Shown: positions 1 through 9,883, numbered from the stretch's first letter. The stretch is DNA of 64,000 nucleotides from Acidobacteriota bacterium (GCA_947470805.1 CANIVU010000043.1:1-64000), one strand, 5' to 3'. Numbers and translations: made by a program. The notes: generated by a model from the letters alone, not told the origin.

Positions 1-568
1 CGAAGAAATCGTCAGCCAGTCCCACCTCGACGCCAAAGGCCAGGCCCTCCTCGAAGAGGATCTCCGCTCCCCCTGCACCGAAGAAATCGCCGTCTTCCGC
101 GCCTTCGCCGAAGAGGTCGCCAAAGGCCGCAACGGCTTCGTCATTCTCGACACCGCCCCCACCGGCCACACGCTCCTCCTCCTCGACGCCGCCGAATCCT
201 ACCATCGCGAAATCTCCCGCACCGCAAGCGACATGCCCCAATCCGTCCGCGACCTCCTCCCCACCCTCCGCGACCCCAACATCACCAAGGTCCTGCTGAT
301 CGCCCTCCCCGAAGCCACCCCCGTCCACGAAGCCGCCCGCCTCCAGTCCGACCTCCGCCGCGCCGGCATCGAACCCTTCGCCTGGGTCATCAACCAAAGC
401 TTCCTACTCACCGCCACCCAGGACCCCACTCTCCTCGCCCGCGCAACCCGCGAACAGACCTACATCGACGAGGTAAAAACGAAACACGCCACCCGCCTCG
501 CCGTCCTCCCCTGGCTCGCCCAGGAACCCGTCGGCCCCGACGCGCTCCGTCAACTGGCCCTGTGTTAA
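1..568 (+). CDS. ArsA-like anion-transporting ATPase, C-terminal part (5' truncated by window edge)
   Basis: Open frame from base 2: ...GFVILDTAPTGHTLLLLDAAESYHREI...VLIALPEATPVHEAARLQSDLRRAGIEPFAWVINQSF; DTAPTGHTL(L) and the WVINQS segment are typical of ArsA/GET3 ATPases. Confidence 0.88.
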   Translation, partial: EEIVSQSHLDAKGQALLEEDLRSPCTEEIAVFRAFAEEVAKGRNGFVILDTAPTGHTLLLLDAAESYHREISRTASDMPQSVRDLLPTLRDPNITKVLLIALPEATPVHEAARLQSDLRRAGIEPFAWVINQSFLLTATQDPTLLARATREQTYIDEVKTKHATRLAVLPWLAQEPVGPDALRQLALC

Positions 569-630
569 CCTCCAGATAAGCTCTCTCGCGCCATGCCCGT
601 CCATTCCAACTGTCTGGTCACACCCGCCGC

Positions 631-1194
631 GTGAAACCAGCCCTCATTCTCTCCTCCACCGCCGCTCCCGGCATCACCCTCGAATCGATCACGTCTGAGC
701 ACCTCGAACTCCTCCGCCTCTGGAAGAACAACCATAGCCATCGCTTCTTTCACCAGGAAAAAATTACCGCCACCCAGCAGCGCGAGTGGTTCGACGCCTA
801 CTCCACCCGCCCCGGCGATTGGATCTTCCTCATCCACGACCCCGCCACAAAACACCCCGCCGGCTGCCTCGGCTATCGCGTTCTCGATAAAGAAATCGAC
901 ATCTACAACGTGCTCCGCGCCGAAAATGTCCCCTCCCGCTCCCGCGCCCACTCCCACGCCCTCAACATCCTAACCAACCACATCGCCGCGACCCACCAAC
1001 TTCCCATCCGCGCCCGCGTTCTCGCCGATAATCCCGCCGCCCGCTGGGCGCGCCTCCACGGCTTTCAACCCATCGGCCGCGGCCACGAAGCCGGCCTCGA
1101 ATTCCACTTTCTCGAACAGGATCCGCTCCGCCGCGCCGCCTACCCCGTCACCGTAAAATGGACCTCCGATTGCGCTAACCAAAACCCTCTATGA
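631..1194 (+). CDS. GNAT-family N-acetyltransferase (PseH-like)
   Basis: LESITSEHLELLRLWKNNHSHRFFHQEKIT...W...LGYRVLDKEIDIYNVLR...ARVLADNPAARWARLHGFQPIG; GTG start. Confidence 0.7.
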   Translation: MKPALILSSTAAPGITLESITSEHLELLRLWKNNHSHRFFHQEKITATQQREWFDAYSTRPGDWIFLIHDPATKHPAGCLGYRVLDKEIDIYNVLRAENVPSRSRAHSHALNILTNHIAATHQLPIRARVLADNPAARWARLHGFQPIGRGHEAGLEFHFLEQDPLRRAAYPVTVKWTSDCANQNPL

Positions 1195-2189
1195 GCACCG
1201 GCCAAAATCTCATTTTCCTCATCTCCCAACCCCGCGCCGGCTCCACCCTGCTACAGAAGATCCTCGGCGCCCATCCCGAAATCCACACCCTCTCCGAACC
1301 CTGGATCGCCCTCCACCCCCTCTTCGCCCTCCGCCAACAGGGTGCCTCCGCCAACTACTCCCACGCCCTCGCACAAGCCGCCACCACAGACTTCCTCTCC
1401 CACGTCCCCGGCGGTGAAAATACCTATTACGAAGGCGTCCGCCTCCTCCTCAATCACCTCTACAACGCCGCCCTCGCCCCCTCCGGCAAATCCGTCTTCC
1501 TCGACAAAACACCCCGTTACTACTTCATCATCGATGAACTCCGCCGCGTCTTCCCCGACGCCCGCTTCGTCTTCCTCATCCGTAACCCCCTCGCCGTCTT
1601 CTCCTCCATCCTCGAAGCCTGGATTCATAAACCCCACTTCGGCCACCAGTACGCCTTCCGCTACGACCTCATGCACGACCTCTTCACCGCCCCCGAACTC
1701 CTTGCCCACGCCATCGCCAACCCCGCCCCCAATACCGCCGTCATTCACTACGAAAATCTCGTCCAATCACCCGCCGCCGTCGCCAATCTCTGCCGGCAAC
1801 TCCGCCTCCCCTTCCACCCCGAAATAATCGAATACGGGCAAAACCCCAAAAACCAACGATGGACCTTCGGCGACCAAGGCACCGTCTACACCGAACAAAA
1901 CCCCATCCCCTCCCGCGCCGAACGCTGGCAACGCGTCCTGCCCGCCAACCCAGGCTGGCACCGCCTCGCCCACTCCTACCTCCAAACCCTCGGCGCCCAT
2001 CGCATTGCCCGTCTCGGCTACAACTCCGACACCCTCTCCGCCTCCCTCGGCGCCCCCGACGCCGCCCCCGCCGACTTCCTCTCCCACACCGTCCTCACAC
2101 CCTTCTACGGCGACTCCTGCAACTACGTATCCCAGCTCGCCCTGCTCCAGGAAGCCATCAACCGCGCCCAACACCCCGTCGCCCAATAA
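1191..2189 (+). CDS. Sulfotransferase family protein
   Basis: LIFLISQPRAGSTLLQKILGAHPEIHTLSEPW (5'-PSB loop) and RFVFLIRNPLAVFSS (3'-PB motif); overlaps upstream GNAT stop. Confidence 0.88.
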   Translation: MSTGQNLIFLISQPRAGSTLLQKILGAHPEIHTLSEPWIALHPLFALRQQGASANYSHALAQAATTDFLSHVPGGENTYYEGVRLLLNHLYNAALAPSGKSVFLDKTPRYYFIIDELRRVFPDARFVFLIRNPLAVFSSILEAWIHKPHFGHQYAFRYDLMHDLFTAPELLAHAIANPAPNTAVIHYENLVQSPAAVANLCRQLRLPFHPEIIEYGQNPKNQRWTFGDQGTVYTEQNPIPSRAERWQRVLPANPGWHRLAHSYLQTLGAHRIARLGYNSDTLSASLGAPDAAPADFLSHTVLTPFYGDSCNYVSQLALLQEAINRAQHPVAQ

Positions 2190-3138
2190 CCTGCCCATGC
2201 ACCGCCGCCAACTGCTCCACAAAGAACCGGTTCACCGCATGCAGCCCCGGCCGCGTAAACAGCCCCTCCACCGTCTCGTAGCTCTGGAAATCCCGCACCC
2301 GGCTCAACTCCAACTCCTGCAGAAAATGCAGCACGCGGATCTCCGCCGCCTCCTCGGGATTGGCGTCATAAATCGCCGGGATGTTCTGGAAGTTGTACCG
2401 CAGCGGCAACGGCGTCCACTCCAGCCCCAGCCGCACCATCGCCATCGTCAACGCAATCTGCCCGCTCAGCGCCGTCTTCGATACCGTCTCCACCAACCCA
2501 TAATCGGCCAACAGGTTCTGCCCGATCTCCCGCATCACCGCCCCGCTCGCCATCACCACACCCATATTCCCGTATGGCGGGCTGAACTGCAGCTCGTCCA
2601 CATGTTTCGGCTGGTTCTCCCGCATCCATCGCCATCCCGGATGCTCCATCGTGAACGCCGGCAGCTCCAATCCCGCCAGCCCGAATATCCGCTCCCACCA
2701 CGCCCTTGGCGACGCCTCGTCCAAATGCTTCGGATACAAATAGAACGGCGAATAATACGCCGGCACCGCCGCCAGCTTCCGCGTCCCGCGCACCGCCTCA
2801 ATCGCCTCGTCCAACCGCCCCGTCACCAGCACATCCCCGTCCAGCATCACCACCGTCTCGGCGTCGAAATCGTAGCAATACCGCCGGTACGCCGTCGCCG
2901 CGTACCACCACCGCGCAAAATCCTCGTCGGAGACCCATCGCCACTCCAACGGATACTCCGCCGCCCACGGACACAGCGCCTCCAGGTCCACGCGCTTAGC
3001 GTCCCCCACCGTCACCACAATCCGGTACTCGCCCTCTTGCAATCCAGAATTCCGCGCGATCGACGCCGCCAGATAATGCACCCGGCACAGAAAATCCGGC
3101 GTCGGGCTAATGGGGATATGAAACTCACAACGCAACAT
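2158..3138 (-). CDS. Glycosyltransferase-like protein (GT-A type, DGD motif)
   Basis: FHIPISPTPDFLCRVHYLAASIARNSGL...YDFDAETVVMLDGDVLVTGRLDEAI; converges on and overlaps the sulfotransferase 3' end by ~32 bp. Confidence 0.65.
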   Translation of the reverse strand: MLRCEFHIPISPTPDFLCRVHYLAASIARNSGLQEGEYRIVVTVGDAKRVDLEALCPWAAEYPLEWRWVSDEDFARWWYAATAYRRYCYDFDAETVVMLDGDVLVTGRLDEAIEAVRGTRKLAAVPAYYSPFYLYPKHLDEASPRAWWERIFGLAGLELPAFTMEHPGWRWMRENQPKHVDELQFSPPYGNMGVVMASGAVMREIGQNLLADYGLVETVSKTALSGQIALTMAMVRLGLEWTPLPLRYNFQNIPAIYDANPEEAAEIRVLHFLQELELSRVRDFQSYETVEGLFTRPGLHAVNRFFVEQLAAVHGQVIGRRGVGRG

Positions 3139-3149
3139 ACGGTCTCTCT

Positions 3150-4280
3150 ATGATCTCCGTTTTCGGCTCCGCCATCGGCGAAGAGGAAATCGCCGCCGCT
3201 ACCGCCTGCCTCAAATCCCAATGGATGGGCGCCGGTCCCATCGTCGAAGAGTTCGAACACGCCTTCGCCGCCCGTCTCCAACTCCCCAACTTCGCCATGG
3301 TCAACAGCGGCTCCAACGCCCTCTACCTCGCCATCAAAATTCTCGACCTCCCCCCCGGCTCCGAAGTCATCCTCCCCTCCTTCACCTGGATCGCCTGCGC
3401 CCAGGCCATCCTCCTCAACGGCTGCGTCCCCGTCTTTGCCGACGTCGATCTCCACACCCACAACATCACCGCCGGCGCCATCCGCCCCCACATCACCCCC
3501 CGCACCGCCGCTATCATGGTCGTCCACTACGCCGGCAAACCGGTCGACCTGGAGCCCATCCTCGCCCTCGGCTTCCCCGTCATCGAAGACGCCGCCCACG
3601 CCGTCGATAGCACCTGGAACGGCCACGCCTGCGGCTCCCTCGCCGACGTCGGCATCTTCAGCTTCGACGCCGTCAAAAACCTCGCCTCCCCCGAAGCCGG
3701 CGGCCTCACCGTCCGCGATCCCGCCCGCTTCGCCCGCGCCCGCTCCCTTCGCTACTGCGGCATCGAAAAGAGCGGTTTCGCCGCCGCATCCACCGCCGCC
3801 GGACGCTGGTGGGAATACACCATCCGCGACGTCGCCCCCAAGCTCTTATCCAACGATCTCTGCGCCGCCGTCGCCCTCGCCCAGCTCCACAAACTGGACG
3901 CCCTCCAACACCGCCGGCGCGAAATCTGGCAGCGCTACCAACAAGAACTCGCCCCCCTCGATTGGCTCGTCACCCCCGCCAACCCAGCCTCCAACGAACG
4001 CCATTCCTACTTCACCTACTGCCTCCGCCTCCCCCACCCCGGCGCCCGCGACCGCTTCGCCAAAGCCCTCTACGACAACGGCATCTACACCACCCTCCGC
4101 TACCACCCCCTCCACCAAAACCCCATCTACAATTCAAAATCCGTCCTACCCATCTCCGATCAGCTCAACGAACAAGCGCTCAGCATCCCCATCCACCCCC
4201 GCCTCTCCGACGCCGACGTAACCCACATCCTCAACACCATCCGCGCTACCAGCCCACAGGCTGCGTCCACGCCCGCTTAA
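3150..4280 (+). CDS. DegT/DnrJ/EryC1/StrS family PLP-dependent aminotransferase
   Basis: ACLKSQWMGAGPIVEEFEHAFAARL...NSGSNALYLAIKIL...VILPSFTWIACAQAI...VIEDAAHAVDSTWNG...GIFSFDAVKNL. Confidence 0.93.
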   Translation: MISVFGSAIGEEEIAAATACLKSQWMGAGPIVEEFEHAFAARLQLPNFAMVNSGSNALYLAIKILDLPPGSEVILPSFTWIACAQAILLNGCVPVFADVDLHTHNITAGAIRPHITPRTAAIMVVHYAGKPVDLEPILALGFPVIEDAAHAVDSTWNGHACGSLADVGIFSFDAVKNLASPEAGGLTVRDPARFARARSLRYCGIEKSGFAAASTAAGRWWEYTIRDVAPKLLSNDLCAAVALAQLHKLDALQHRRREIWQRYQQELAPLDWLVTPANPASNERHSYFTYCLRLPHPGARDRFAKALYDNGIYTTLRYHPLHQNPIYNSKSVLPISDQLNEQALSIPIHPRLSDADVTHILNTIRATSPQAASTPA

Positions 4281-5415
4281 ACCCAAACTCATCGCTCGCC
4301 ACCTCCGGCGCCCCCGTCGACGTCACCACCGCCCGCACATACATCTCCCCGCCCTTCATCTCATACGAAGGCGTCAACCCCGCCACCTCCGCCAGCACCC
4401 GTCCTTTCCCCCCAATAAACCGCGTCAAAAACTTCTCATTCCCCTTACCAACAATTTTCAAAGCCAACCGCTTCCCCACAAACGAAACGTCTTCCAACTC
4501 CACCCCCGTCGACGAATAAAACTCCCCCGCCCTTAGCGCCCGAACAATCGATTCCGGCGTCAAATGCCGCGCCCGAACCATCACCCAAGCCCGCCCCGGC
4601 GGCGAATGCGTCTTGTTCCCATGGTGGTTGTGCGAATCATCGGTAGCCAGCCCATACAACGGCGGCGCCGAATACTGCGTAATCCGCAGAGTGTTCGCAA
4701 TGTCCCAAATCGCATCCGTCCCCGGCCGTGTCGCGTCCCCCGGATCGTTGTCCCCGTCCACGCCATTCCACACTTCAAAGAATCGTTCCCCCACCACCGC
4801 CGCCAGGTCCTCCGCCGTCACACCCCACTTGTAGTTCGGGTGGTTCACATGCAGCAACACCTCCCGCCCCGTCCGCTTCCCGCTCTCCTCCACCATCTGC
4901 AAATTCCGCGTCATGCTCTCGCGAATCGTCGACCCCATCTGAAACGTCAACTGCTCCGCCAAATTGGTCGCGTTCATATGCAGCGTCCGCCCATCGCCAG
5001 ACCCGCCCGTCAGCTCCTCGGACTGGATCATCAAAAACCGCCCCCGCTCCTCCACCAACCCGCGATACTCATCGAAGGTCTTCAACCGAACCTCGTCCCC
5101 CCGCCGCTGTACCCAGGAATCGCCAAACCGTTTCCGATACTTCCCAACGCCATCCACCCCAGCCCGCCGGTTAACAGCCGCCCCCGCCATCCAGCGATCG
5201 GAATTACTCAAAACGTTATGGTCCGAAAGCGCCAAAAACTGATACCCATGATCCCGGTACCATTCCGCGATCATCTCCGGAAAGTCATCCCCATCGCTCC
5301 AAAGCGTGTGGGTATGCAGATTCCCCTTAAACCACCGCGGCGCCGGATCCACCTCGATCTGCGCCAGCACCGCACCCGCCAAAACCAACAACGCCGCCAA
5401 TCGCCAATAGCCCAT
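4246..5415 (-). CDS. PHP-domain metal-dependent phosphoesterase-like secreted protein
   Basis: Signal peptide then WFKGNLHTHTLWSDGDDFPEMIAEWYRDHGYQFLALSDHNVLS (HxHxxxSDG...SDHN). Confidence 0.85.
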   Translation of the reverse strand: MGYWRLAALLVLAGAVLAQIEVDPAPRWFKGNLHTHTLWSDGDDFPEMIAEWYRDHGYQFLALSDHNVLSNSDRWMAGAAVNRRAGVDGVGKYRKRFGDSWVQRRGDEVRLKTFDEYRGLVEERGRFLMIQSEELTGGSGDGRTLHMNATNLAEQLTFQMGSTIRESMTRNLQMVEESGKRTGREVLLHVNHPNYKWGVTAEDLAAVVGERFFEVWNGVDGDNDPGDATRPGTDAIWDIANTLRITQYSAPPLYGLATDDSHNHHGNKTHSPPGRAWVMVRARHLTPESIVRALRAGEFYSSTGVELEDVSFVGKRLALKIVGKGNEKFLTRFIGGKGRVLAEVAGLTPSYEMKGGEMYVRAVVTSTGAPEVASDEFGFKRAWTQPVGW

Positions 5416-5424
5416 CCCGCCATC

Positions 5425-5724
5425 CTACCAACTGAGCCGCCCGCTCAACTCCTTCTCCCCAACCCCAACCATCACCCCCGCTTATACAGTACCAACCACC
5501 CCTGTCCCCGATATTCCAGTTTTCATAGAATCGGCGCACATCACTCCCATTTTCCATACCCAGCCGCCCTACCCTACCAACGCAGCCACCCGCTCAACCC
5601 CTTCTCTCTCAATCCCCAACCATCACCCCCGCTTATACAGTGCCAACCACCCCTGTCCCATGTCTTCCATATTTCATAGACTCAGCGCACGCCGATCCCA
5701 TTTGTCATATCGAACCGCCCTACC
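5425..5724. repeat. Direct tandem repeat, two ~150-bp intergenic units (starts 5425 and 5574) abutting a third homologous start at 5725
   Basis: CTACCAACTGAGCCGCCCGCTCAACTCCTTCTC / CTACCAACGCAGCCACCCGCTCAACCCCTTCTC / CTACCAGCGCAGTCGCCCGATCAACCCCTTCTC, periods 149 and 151 bp; shared internal blocks CCCCAACCATCACCCCCGCTTATACAGT.CCAACCACCCCTGTCCC. Confidence 0.85.
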
Positions 5725-6708
5725 CTACCAGCGCAGTCGCCCGATCAACCCCTTCTCCCCAGCCCCAAACCCCACAACCCCACCCTTCCCCACCGAAAAC
5801 GTATGCAGCCCGAACCCCGCCACCGCCCGCCAGCCTAATCCCCCATCCACCGACACATCCGTCCCCGTCGGCCCCACCGCCACCAACCCCTTCCCCATCA
5901 CGGACACCACCGATCGCAACCCACCCACCCCTGTCCCCACTTTCCAAGTCACACCCCCATCCTCCGTCACCGCCACATTCCGCACCGCCCTGTCCTCTAA
6001 CTTGTAGTCCCCCCCAACAACAACCCCATGCCGCCCATCCCGGAACGCCACCGAAAAAATCCCCGCGCTCGCCCCCGTCTCCAACCCGGCCGAAGAGATC
6101 GCCCAAGTCCGCCCCCCATCCACCGACCGCAACACCCGTCCCGCCGTAGTCCCCACCCAAAGTAACTTCCGGCCCCAACTGGCAATATTCGTCCCACTAG
6201 CCGCAAACGCCCCCTCCCCCGCCAGCGCCCCCGGCACCTCCCGCCGCTCCCAATGCGCCCCGCCATCCGCCGTAAACAAAAACACAAACTTCCCTTCAAT
6301 CGAATCCCCCACCGCCATCCCATGCCGCGCATCCCAAAACGTCATCGCGTCATAAAACGCCTTCTCATCCGTGTTCTGAAACTGCAACGCCCACGACATC
6401 CCGGCATCCCGCGTCTTGTAAATCCGCGACGCTCTCCCCGGCCCAATGCTCAACAAATACGCCGTCTTCTCATCCACCGCGTCCACATCCCGGAAGTCCA
6501 GCTTCTCCGCCCCCGGCACAATCAGCCGCTTCCAAGTCGTCCCCCCATCCGAAGTACGCAGCACGGTCCCCTCCGCCCCGCTCGCCCACGCCACGCGCTC
6601 GTTCACCGCGCTCACCCCGCGCAGCCGCGCCGAAACCCCGCTCACCAAAACCGTCCACTCCTGGCCGAACCCGGCCAATCCCAAAGCAAACACCAATAAA
6701 ATCCGCAT
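5725..6708 (-). CDS. YCF48/BNR-repeat beta-propeller secreted protein
   Basis: Signal peptide MRILLVFALGLAGFGQEW; repeated TSDGGTTWKRL, TRDAGMSWALQF, TADGGAHWERR, SVDGGRTWAIS, TEDGGVTWKVG. Confidence 0.85.
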   Translation of the reverse strand: MRILLVFALGLAGFGQEWTVLVSGVSARLRGVSAVNERVAWASGAEGTVLRTSDGGTTWKRLIVPGAEKLDFRDVDAVDEKTAYLLSIGPGRASRIYKTRDAGMSWALQFQNTDEKAFYDAMTFWDARHGMAVGDSIEGKFVFLFTADGGAHWERREVPGALAGEGAFAASGTNIASWGRKLLWVGTTAGRVLRSVDGGRTWAISSAGLETGASAGIFSVAFRDGRHGVVVGGDYKLEDRAVRNVAVTEDGGVTWKVGTGVGGLRSVVSVMGKGLVAVGPTGTDVSVDGGLGWRAVAGFGLHTFSVGKGGVVGFGAGEKGLIGRLRW

Positions 6709-6710
6709 CC

Positions 6711-7892
6711 CTATTTCCCCGCCACCCGCCAGTGAGAAACCTCCGGCCACTTCTTCAACTCCCCCGCCGCCCAAGCTGTGCTCTTGTCCTTATGGCAAGA
6801 AGTACAAGCATTCGGCACCTGCAACGAATCGGTCGTCGAAGGCGGAATGAACTTAAACGTATGGCTCCGCACATTCACATTCGCAATCGTCTGCTCAATC
6901 TTCGGCATGTGGCAACTCACACACTCGCTCCCCGCGGACCCAGCCTTATGATGCGTATGCTGTTCCAACGTCGCCCCACGCGGCCCGTTCGCCGAACTCG
7001 GCCCATGGCAAGTCAAACAAACCGTGCTCGCCGGCTTCACCAGGTCGGCGTTATTCGCCGTCCCATGCGCATCGTGACAACTTGAACAAGTCACCCCATG
7101 CGTGTACATCGCGCTCTGCACAAAATCGTTCCCCTGCATCCGGTTCTTGTGCCCCGTCCCATCGCCAAAATGCGTGAACGTAGTCTCGCCCAACTTGTGC
7201 TCTTCCAGCTCCCAGAAATCGCCCAGATTCTTCGTCACGTCATACCCCACCGGCCAGTCAAAATAGCGGCCCGCCACCGGGTTCACCAGCGGCTTTCCCT
7301 GCGAGTGGCACTGTATGCAAACATCGTTCGCCTTGTGCGAAGTCAGCCGCGCCGGGTTCACAATATTCGCCCTCTCGGCCTTCGCCACGTGCCCCGCACC
7401 CGGCCCATGGCACTTCTCGCAACCCACGTTCCACTCCGTCACTTTCTTCGTCTTCACGTCATAATTCACCGAATGGCACCCATCGCATAACGGCCCCGTC
7501 GGCCGCTCCATATTGCCCGCCGGATAATGCTTCGTCCACCAATCCGTCCCGGCCTTCACGTTATACGCCCGCCAAACTTTGTTCTCCACATCCCACTGCG
7601 CCGGCAGCGGAAAATAGTCATCCCCAACCTTCTTGAAATACCGCTGCTTCCACTTACCCCCGTACGTAAAAGCAACCTCGTTCAAACCAAACGTCAACAA
7701 CGGATCGGCCTTCGAAAAATCCGGAATCACCGCCTCCGGCCGAACCTTCGGATCAACGACGACATTCGCCATCCGCGTCTTCGCCCACCGCGCATAAATC
7801 CCCGCATGACAAGTCTTGCAAGCGCCCGACCCCGCATACCCCTGCGCCAACATCGCCACAGACGCCAATCCAAAAAGGAGCAACCGAATCAT
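6711..7892 (-). CDS. Multihaem (8 x CXXCH) cytochrome c family protein
   Basis: Signal peptide MIRLLLFGLASVAMLAQG then CKTCH, CDGCH, CEKCH, CIQCH, CSSCH, CLTCH, CVSCH, CTSCH. ATG at 7892 preferred over the longer ORF start. Confidence 0.9.
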   Translation of the reverse strand: MIRLLLFGLASVAMLAQGYAGSGACKTCHAGIYARWAKTRMANVVVDPKVRPEAVIPDFSKADPLLTFGLNEVAFTYGGKWKQRYFKKVGDDYFPLPAQWDVENKVWRAYNVKAGTDWWTKHYPAGNMERPTGPLCDGCHSVNYDVKTKKVTEWNVGCEKCHGPGAGHVAKAERANIVNPARLTSHKANDVCIQCHSQGKPLVNPVAGRYFDWPVGYDVTKNLGDFWELEEHKLGETTFTHFGDGTGHKNRMQGNDFVQSAMYTHGVTCSSCHDAHGTANNADLVKPASTVCLTCHGPSSANGPRGATLEQHTHHKAGSAGSECVSCHMPKIEQTIANVNVRSHTFKFIPPSTTDSLQVPNACTSCHKDKSTAWAAGELKKWPEVSHWRVAGK

Positions 7893-7925
7893 CCCCCAAG
7901 CATACCCATAAAATAATACCCAGCC

Positions 7926-8642
7926 ATGTTCACTCCCAATGACCGCGCCACTCTCCGCGCCCAACTCCTCGAACACGCTAAATCCGATCCCCGTATCACC
8001 GCCGCCGCCATCACCGGATCCGCCGCCGCCAACGCCGAAGACCAATGGTCCGACATCGATCTCGCCTTCGCCCACACCGGTCCCCTCGACCCCCTCCTCA
8101 CCAACTGGACCGACAAGATGTACAAGGTCCACAACGCCATCCGCCACACCGACCTCCAATTCGGCCCCTGGCTCTACCGCGTCTTTCTCCTGAAAAACAC
8201 CCTCCAAGTAGATCTCGCCTTCGTCCCCGCCGACGAATTCCGCGCCCTCTCCCCAACGTTCAAACTCCAATTCGGCCAAGCCAACCAACCCGCCCCACAA
8301 CCCGAACCCCAACCAGAACCCCTAATCGGAATGGCCTGGCTCTACGCCCTCCACGTCCGCGGCGCCATCGCCCGCAACAAACCCTGGCTAGGCGAACACA
8401 TGCTCACCGGCATGCGCAACCAACTCCTCTCCCTCCTCTGCCTCCGCCACGGCCTCACAACAGCCCACGGCAAAGGCATCGACCAACTCCCAACCAAAAT
8501 CAAAACTTCCCTGGAACCAACCCTCCCCACCGCCCTCACAACACCCGAACTCACCCGCGCCTTCCGTGCCACAACCGAAGCCCTCTGCCGCGAAGTCGAC
8601 GAACCCCTCGCCCACACGCTCCATGATCTAATAAGGCCTTGA
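7926..8642 (+). CDS. Nucleotidyltransferase-domain protein
   Basis: ITAAAITGSAAANAEDQWSDIDLAFAHTGPLD: GS-x(9-12)-DxD nucleotidyltransferase motif. Confidence 0.75.
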   Translation: MFTPNDRATLRAQLLEHAKSDPRITAAAITGSAAANAEDQWSDIDLAFAHTGPLDPLLTNWTDKMYKVHNAIRHTDLQFGPWLYRVFLLKNTLQVDLAFVPADEFRALSPTFKLQFGQANQPAPQPEPQPEPLIGMAWLYALHVRGAIARNKPWLGEHMLTGMRNQLLSLLCLRHGLTTAHGKGIDQLPTKIKTSLEPTLPTALTTPELTRAFRATTEALCREVDEPLAHTLHDLIRP

Positions 8643-9883
8643 AGCTCCCCGCCTCATCCCTGCTGCTCTTCCTAACCCTCGCCGCCCCGGCCCAACCGCT
8701 CACCCTATCGGACTGCCTCCGCCTCGCCGCCTCCGTCCCCTCCCCCGTCTCCATCGCCCGCCAGGAAGCCCGCATCGCCGCCCTCTCCGTCACCGCCGCC
8801 CGCGCCAACTTCCTCCCCCAATCCGCCTTCTCCGGCGGCATGATCTACAACACCCCCCGCGCCGATCGCCAGGCCTTCGTCTCCTTCAACGGCGCCCGCG
8901 AATACATCGCCCAACTCGGCGTCGCCCTCGAACTCGACACCTCCGGCCGCCTCCGCGCCGCCTACGCCCGCGCCAAAACCGATCGCGACTCCGCCACCAC
9001 CGCCATCGCCCTCAACGAACGCGACCTCCGCCGCGCCGTCACCCAGGCCTTCTACCGCGCCCTCCTCACCCGCAAACTCGCCGACGCCGCCCACGCCAGC
9101 CTCGCCGAATCCCAAAGCTTCGAAACCCGCGTCACCGCCCTCGTCAAAGGAGGCGAAGCCGCCCAAGCCGACCTCATCAAAGCCCAATCCCAAGTCGCCG
9201 CCTTCGATCAATTCCACCGCGCCGCCACCCTCGACGCCCGCCTCGCCAACCAGGAACTCGCCAGCTTCTGGACCGCCGATGTCGACACGCCGCTGAACCT
9301 CGCCGACGACCTCGACAAAACCGAACCCCCACCCACCGAACCCCCAACCGCCTACCTCCGCCGCGCCGAATTTCGCCTCTTCGATCTCCAAAAACTCGGC
9401 TTCACCCTCGACGCCAAACGCGAACGCGCCGCCCTCCTCCCCCAAGTCAACCTCGGCTACCAATACGGCCTCGACGCCAACCAATTCCGCTGGCGCGAAC
9501 GCGGTGCCGCCCTCGTCGCCACCGTCCACGTCCCCATCTTCGATTGGTTCCGCGCCCGCTCCACCGCCCAACAATTCACCGAAAAAGCCCAGCAAATCGA
9601 AGCCACCCGCAAAATCACCGAACGCGCCTTCTCCCGCGAACTCGAATCCGCCAAGTCCCGCCTCGCCTCCATCAACGAACAACTCACCCTCGCCCAATCC
9701 CAAGTCGACCTGTCGGAAAAAAACTACAAACTCGCCCGCCTCAGATACGAAGGCGGCGAAGGCCCCGCCCTGGACGTCGTCCTCGCCCAAGCCCAACTCC
9801 AGCAAGCCCGCGCCAACCACTTCAACACTCTCTTCCAATTCGTAACTGCCCGAGCCGATCTGGAGGTCGCCGCCGGTCGATGA
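8639..9883 (+). CDS. TolC-family outer membrane efflux protein
   Basis: TTG start overlapping previous stop; signal peptide; LTLSDCLRLAA...ALVKGGEAAQADLIKAQSQV...YKLARLRYEGGEGPALDVVLAQAQLQQAR. Confidence 0.9.
   Translation: MKLPASSLLLFLTLAAPAQPLTLSDCLRLAASVPSPVSIARQEARIAALSVTAARANFLPQSAFSGGMIYNTPRADRQAFVSFNGAREYIAQLGVALELDTSGRLRAAYARAKTDRDSATTAIALNERDLRRAVTQAFYRALLTRKLADAAHASLAESQSFETRVTALVKGGEAAQADLIKAQSQVAAFDQFHRAATLDARLANQELASFWTADVDTPLNLADDLDKTEPPPTEPPTAYLRRAEFRLFDLQKLGFTLDAKRERAALLPQVNLGYQYGLDANQFRWRERGAALVATVHVPIFDWFRARSTAQQFTEKAQQIEATRKITERAFSRELESAKSRLASINEQLTLAQSQVDLSEKNYKLARLRYEGGEGPALDVVLAQAQLQQARANHFNTLFQFVTARADLEVAAGR

Noticed and set aside
2005-3153. 382-aa plus-strand ORF over the glycosyltransferase
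   Set aside because: P/R/H-rich shadow frame; the minus-strand product has a DGD glycosyltransferase motif and natural composition.
7893-8312. N-terminal extension of the cytochrome ORF up to 8312
   Set aside because: The extension overlaps the nucleotidyltransferase gene and lacks signal features; a proper signal peptide starts at 7892.
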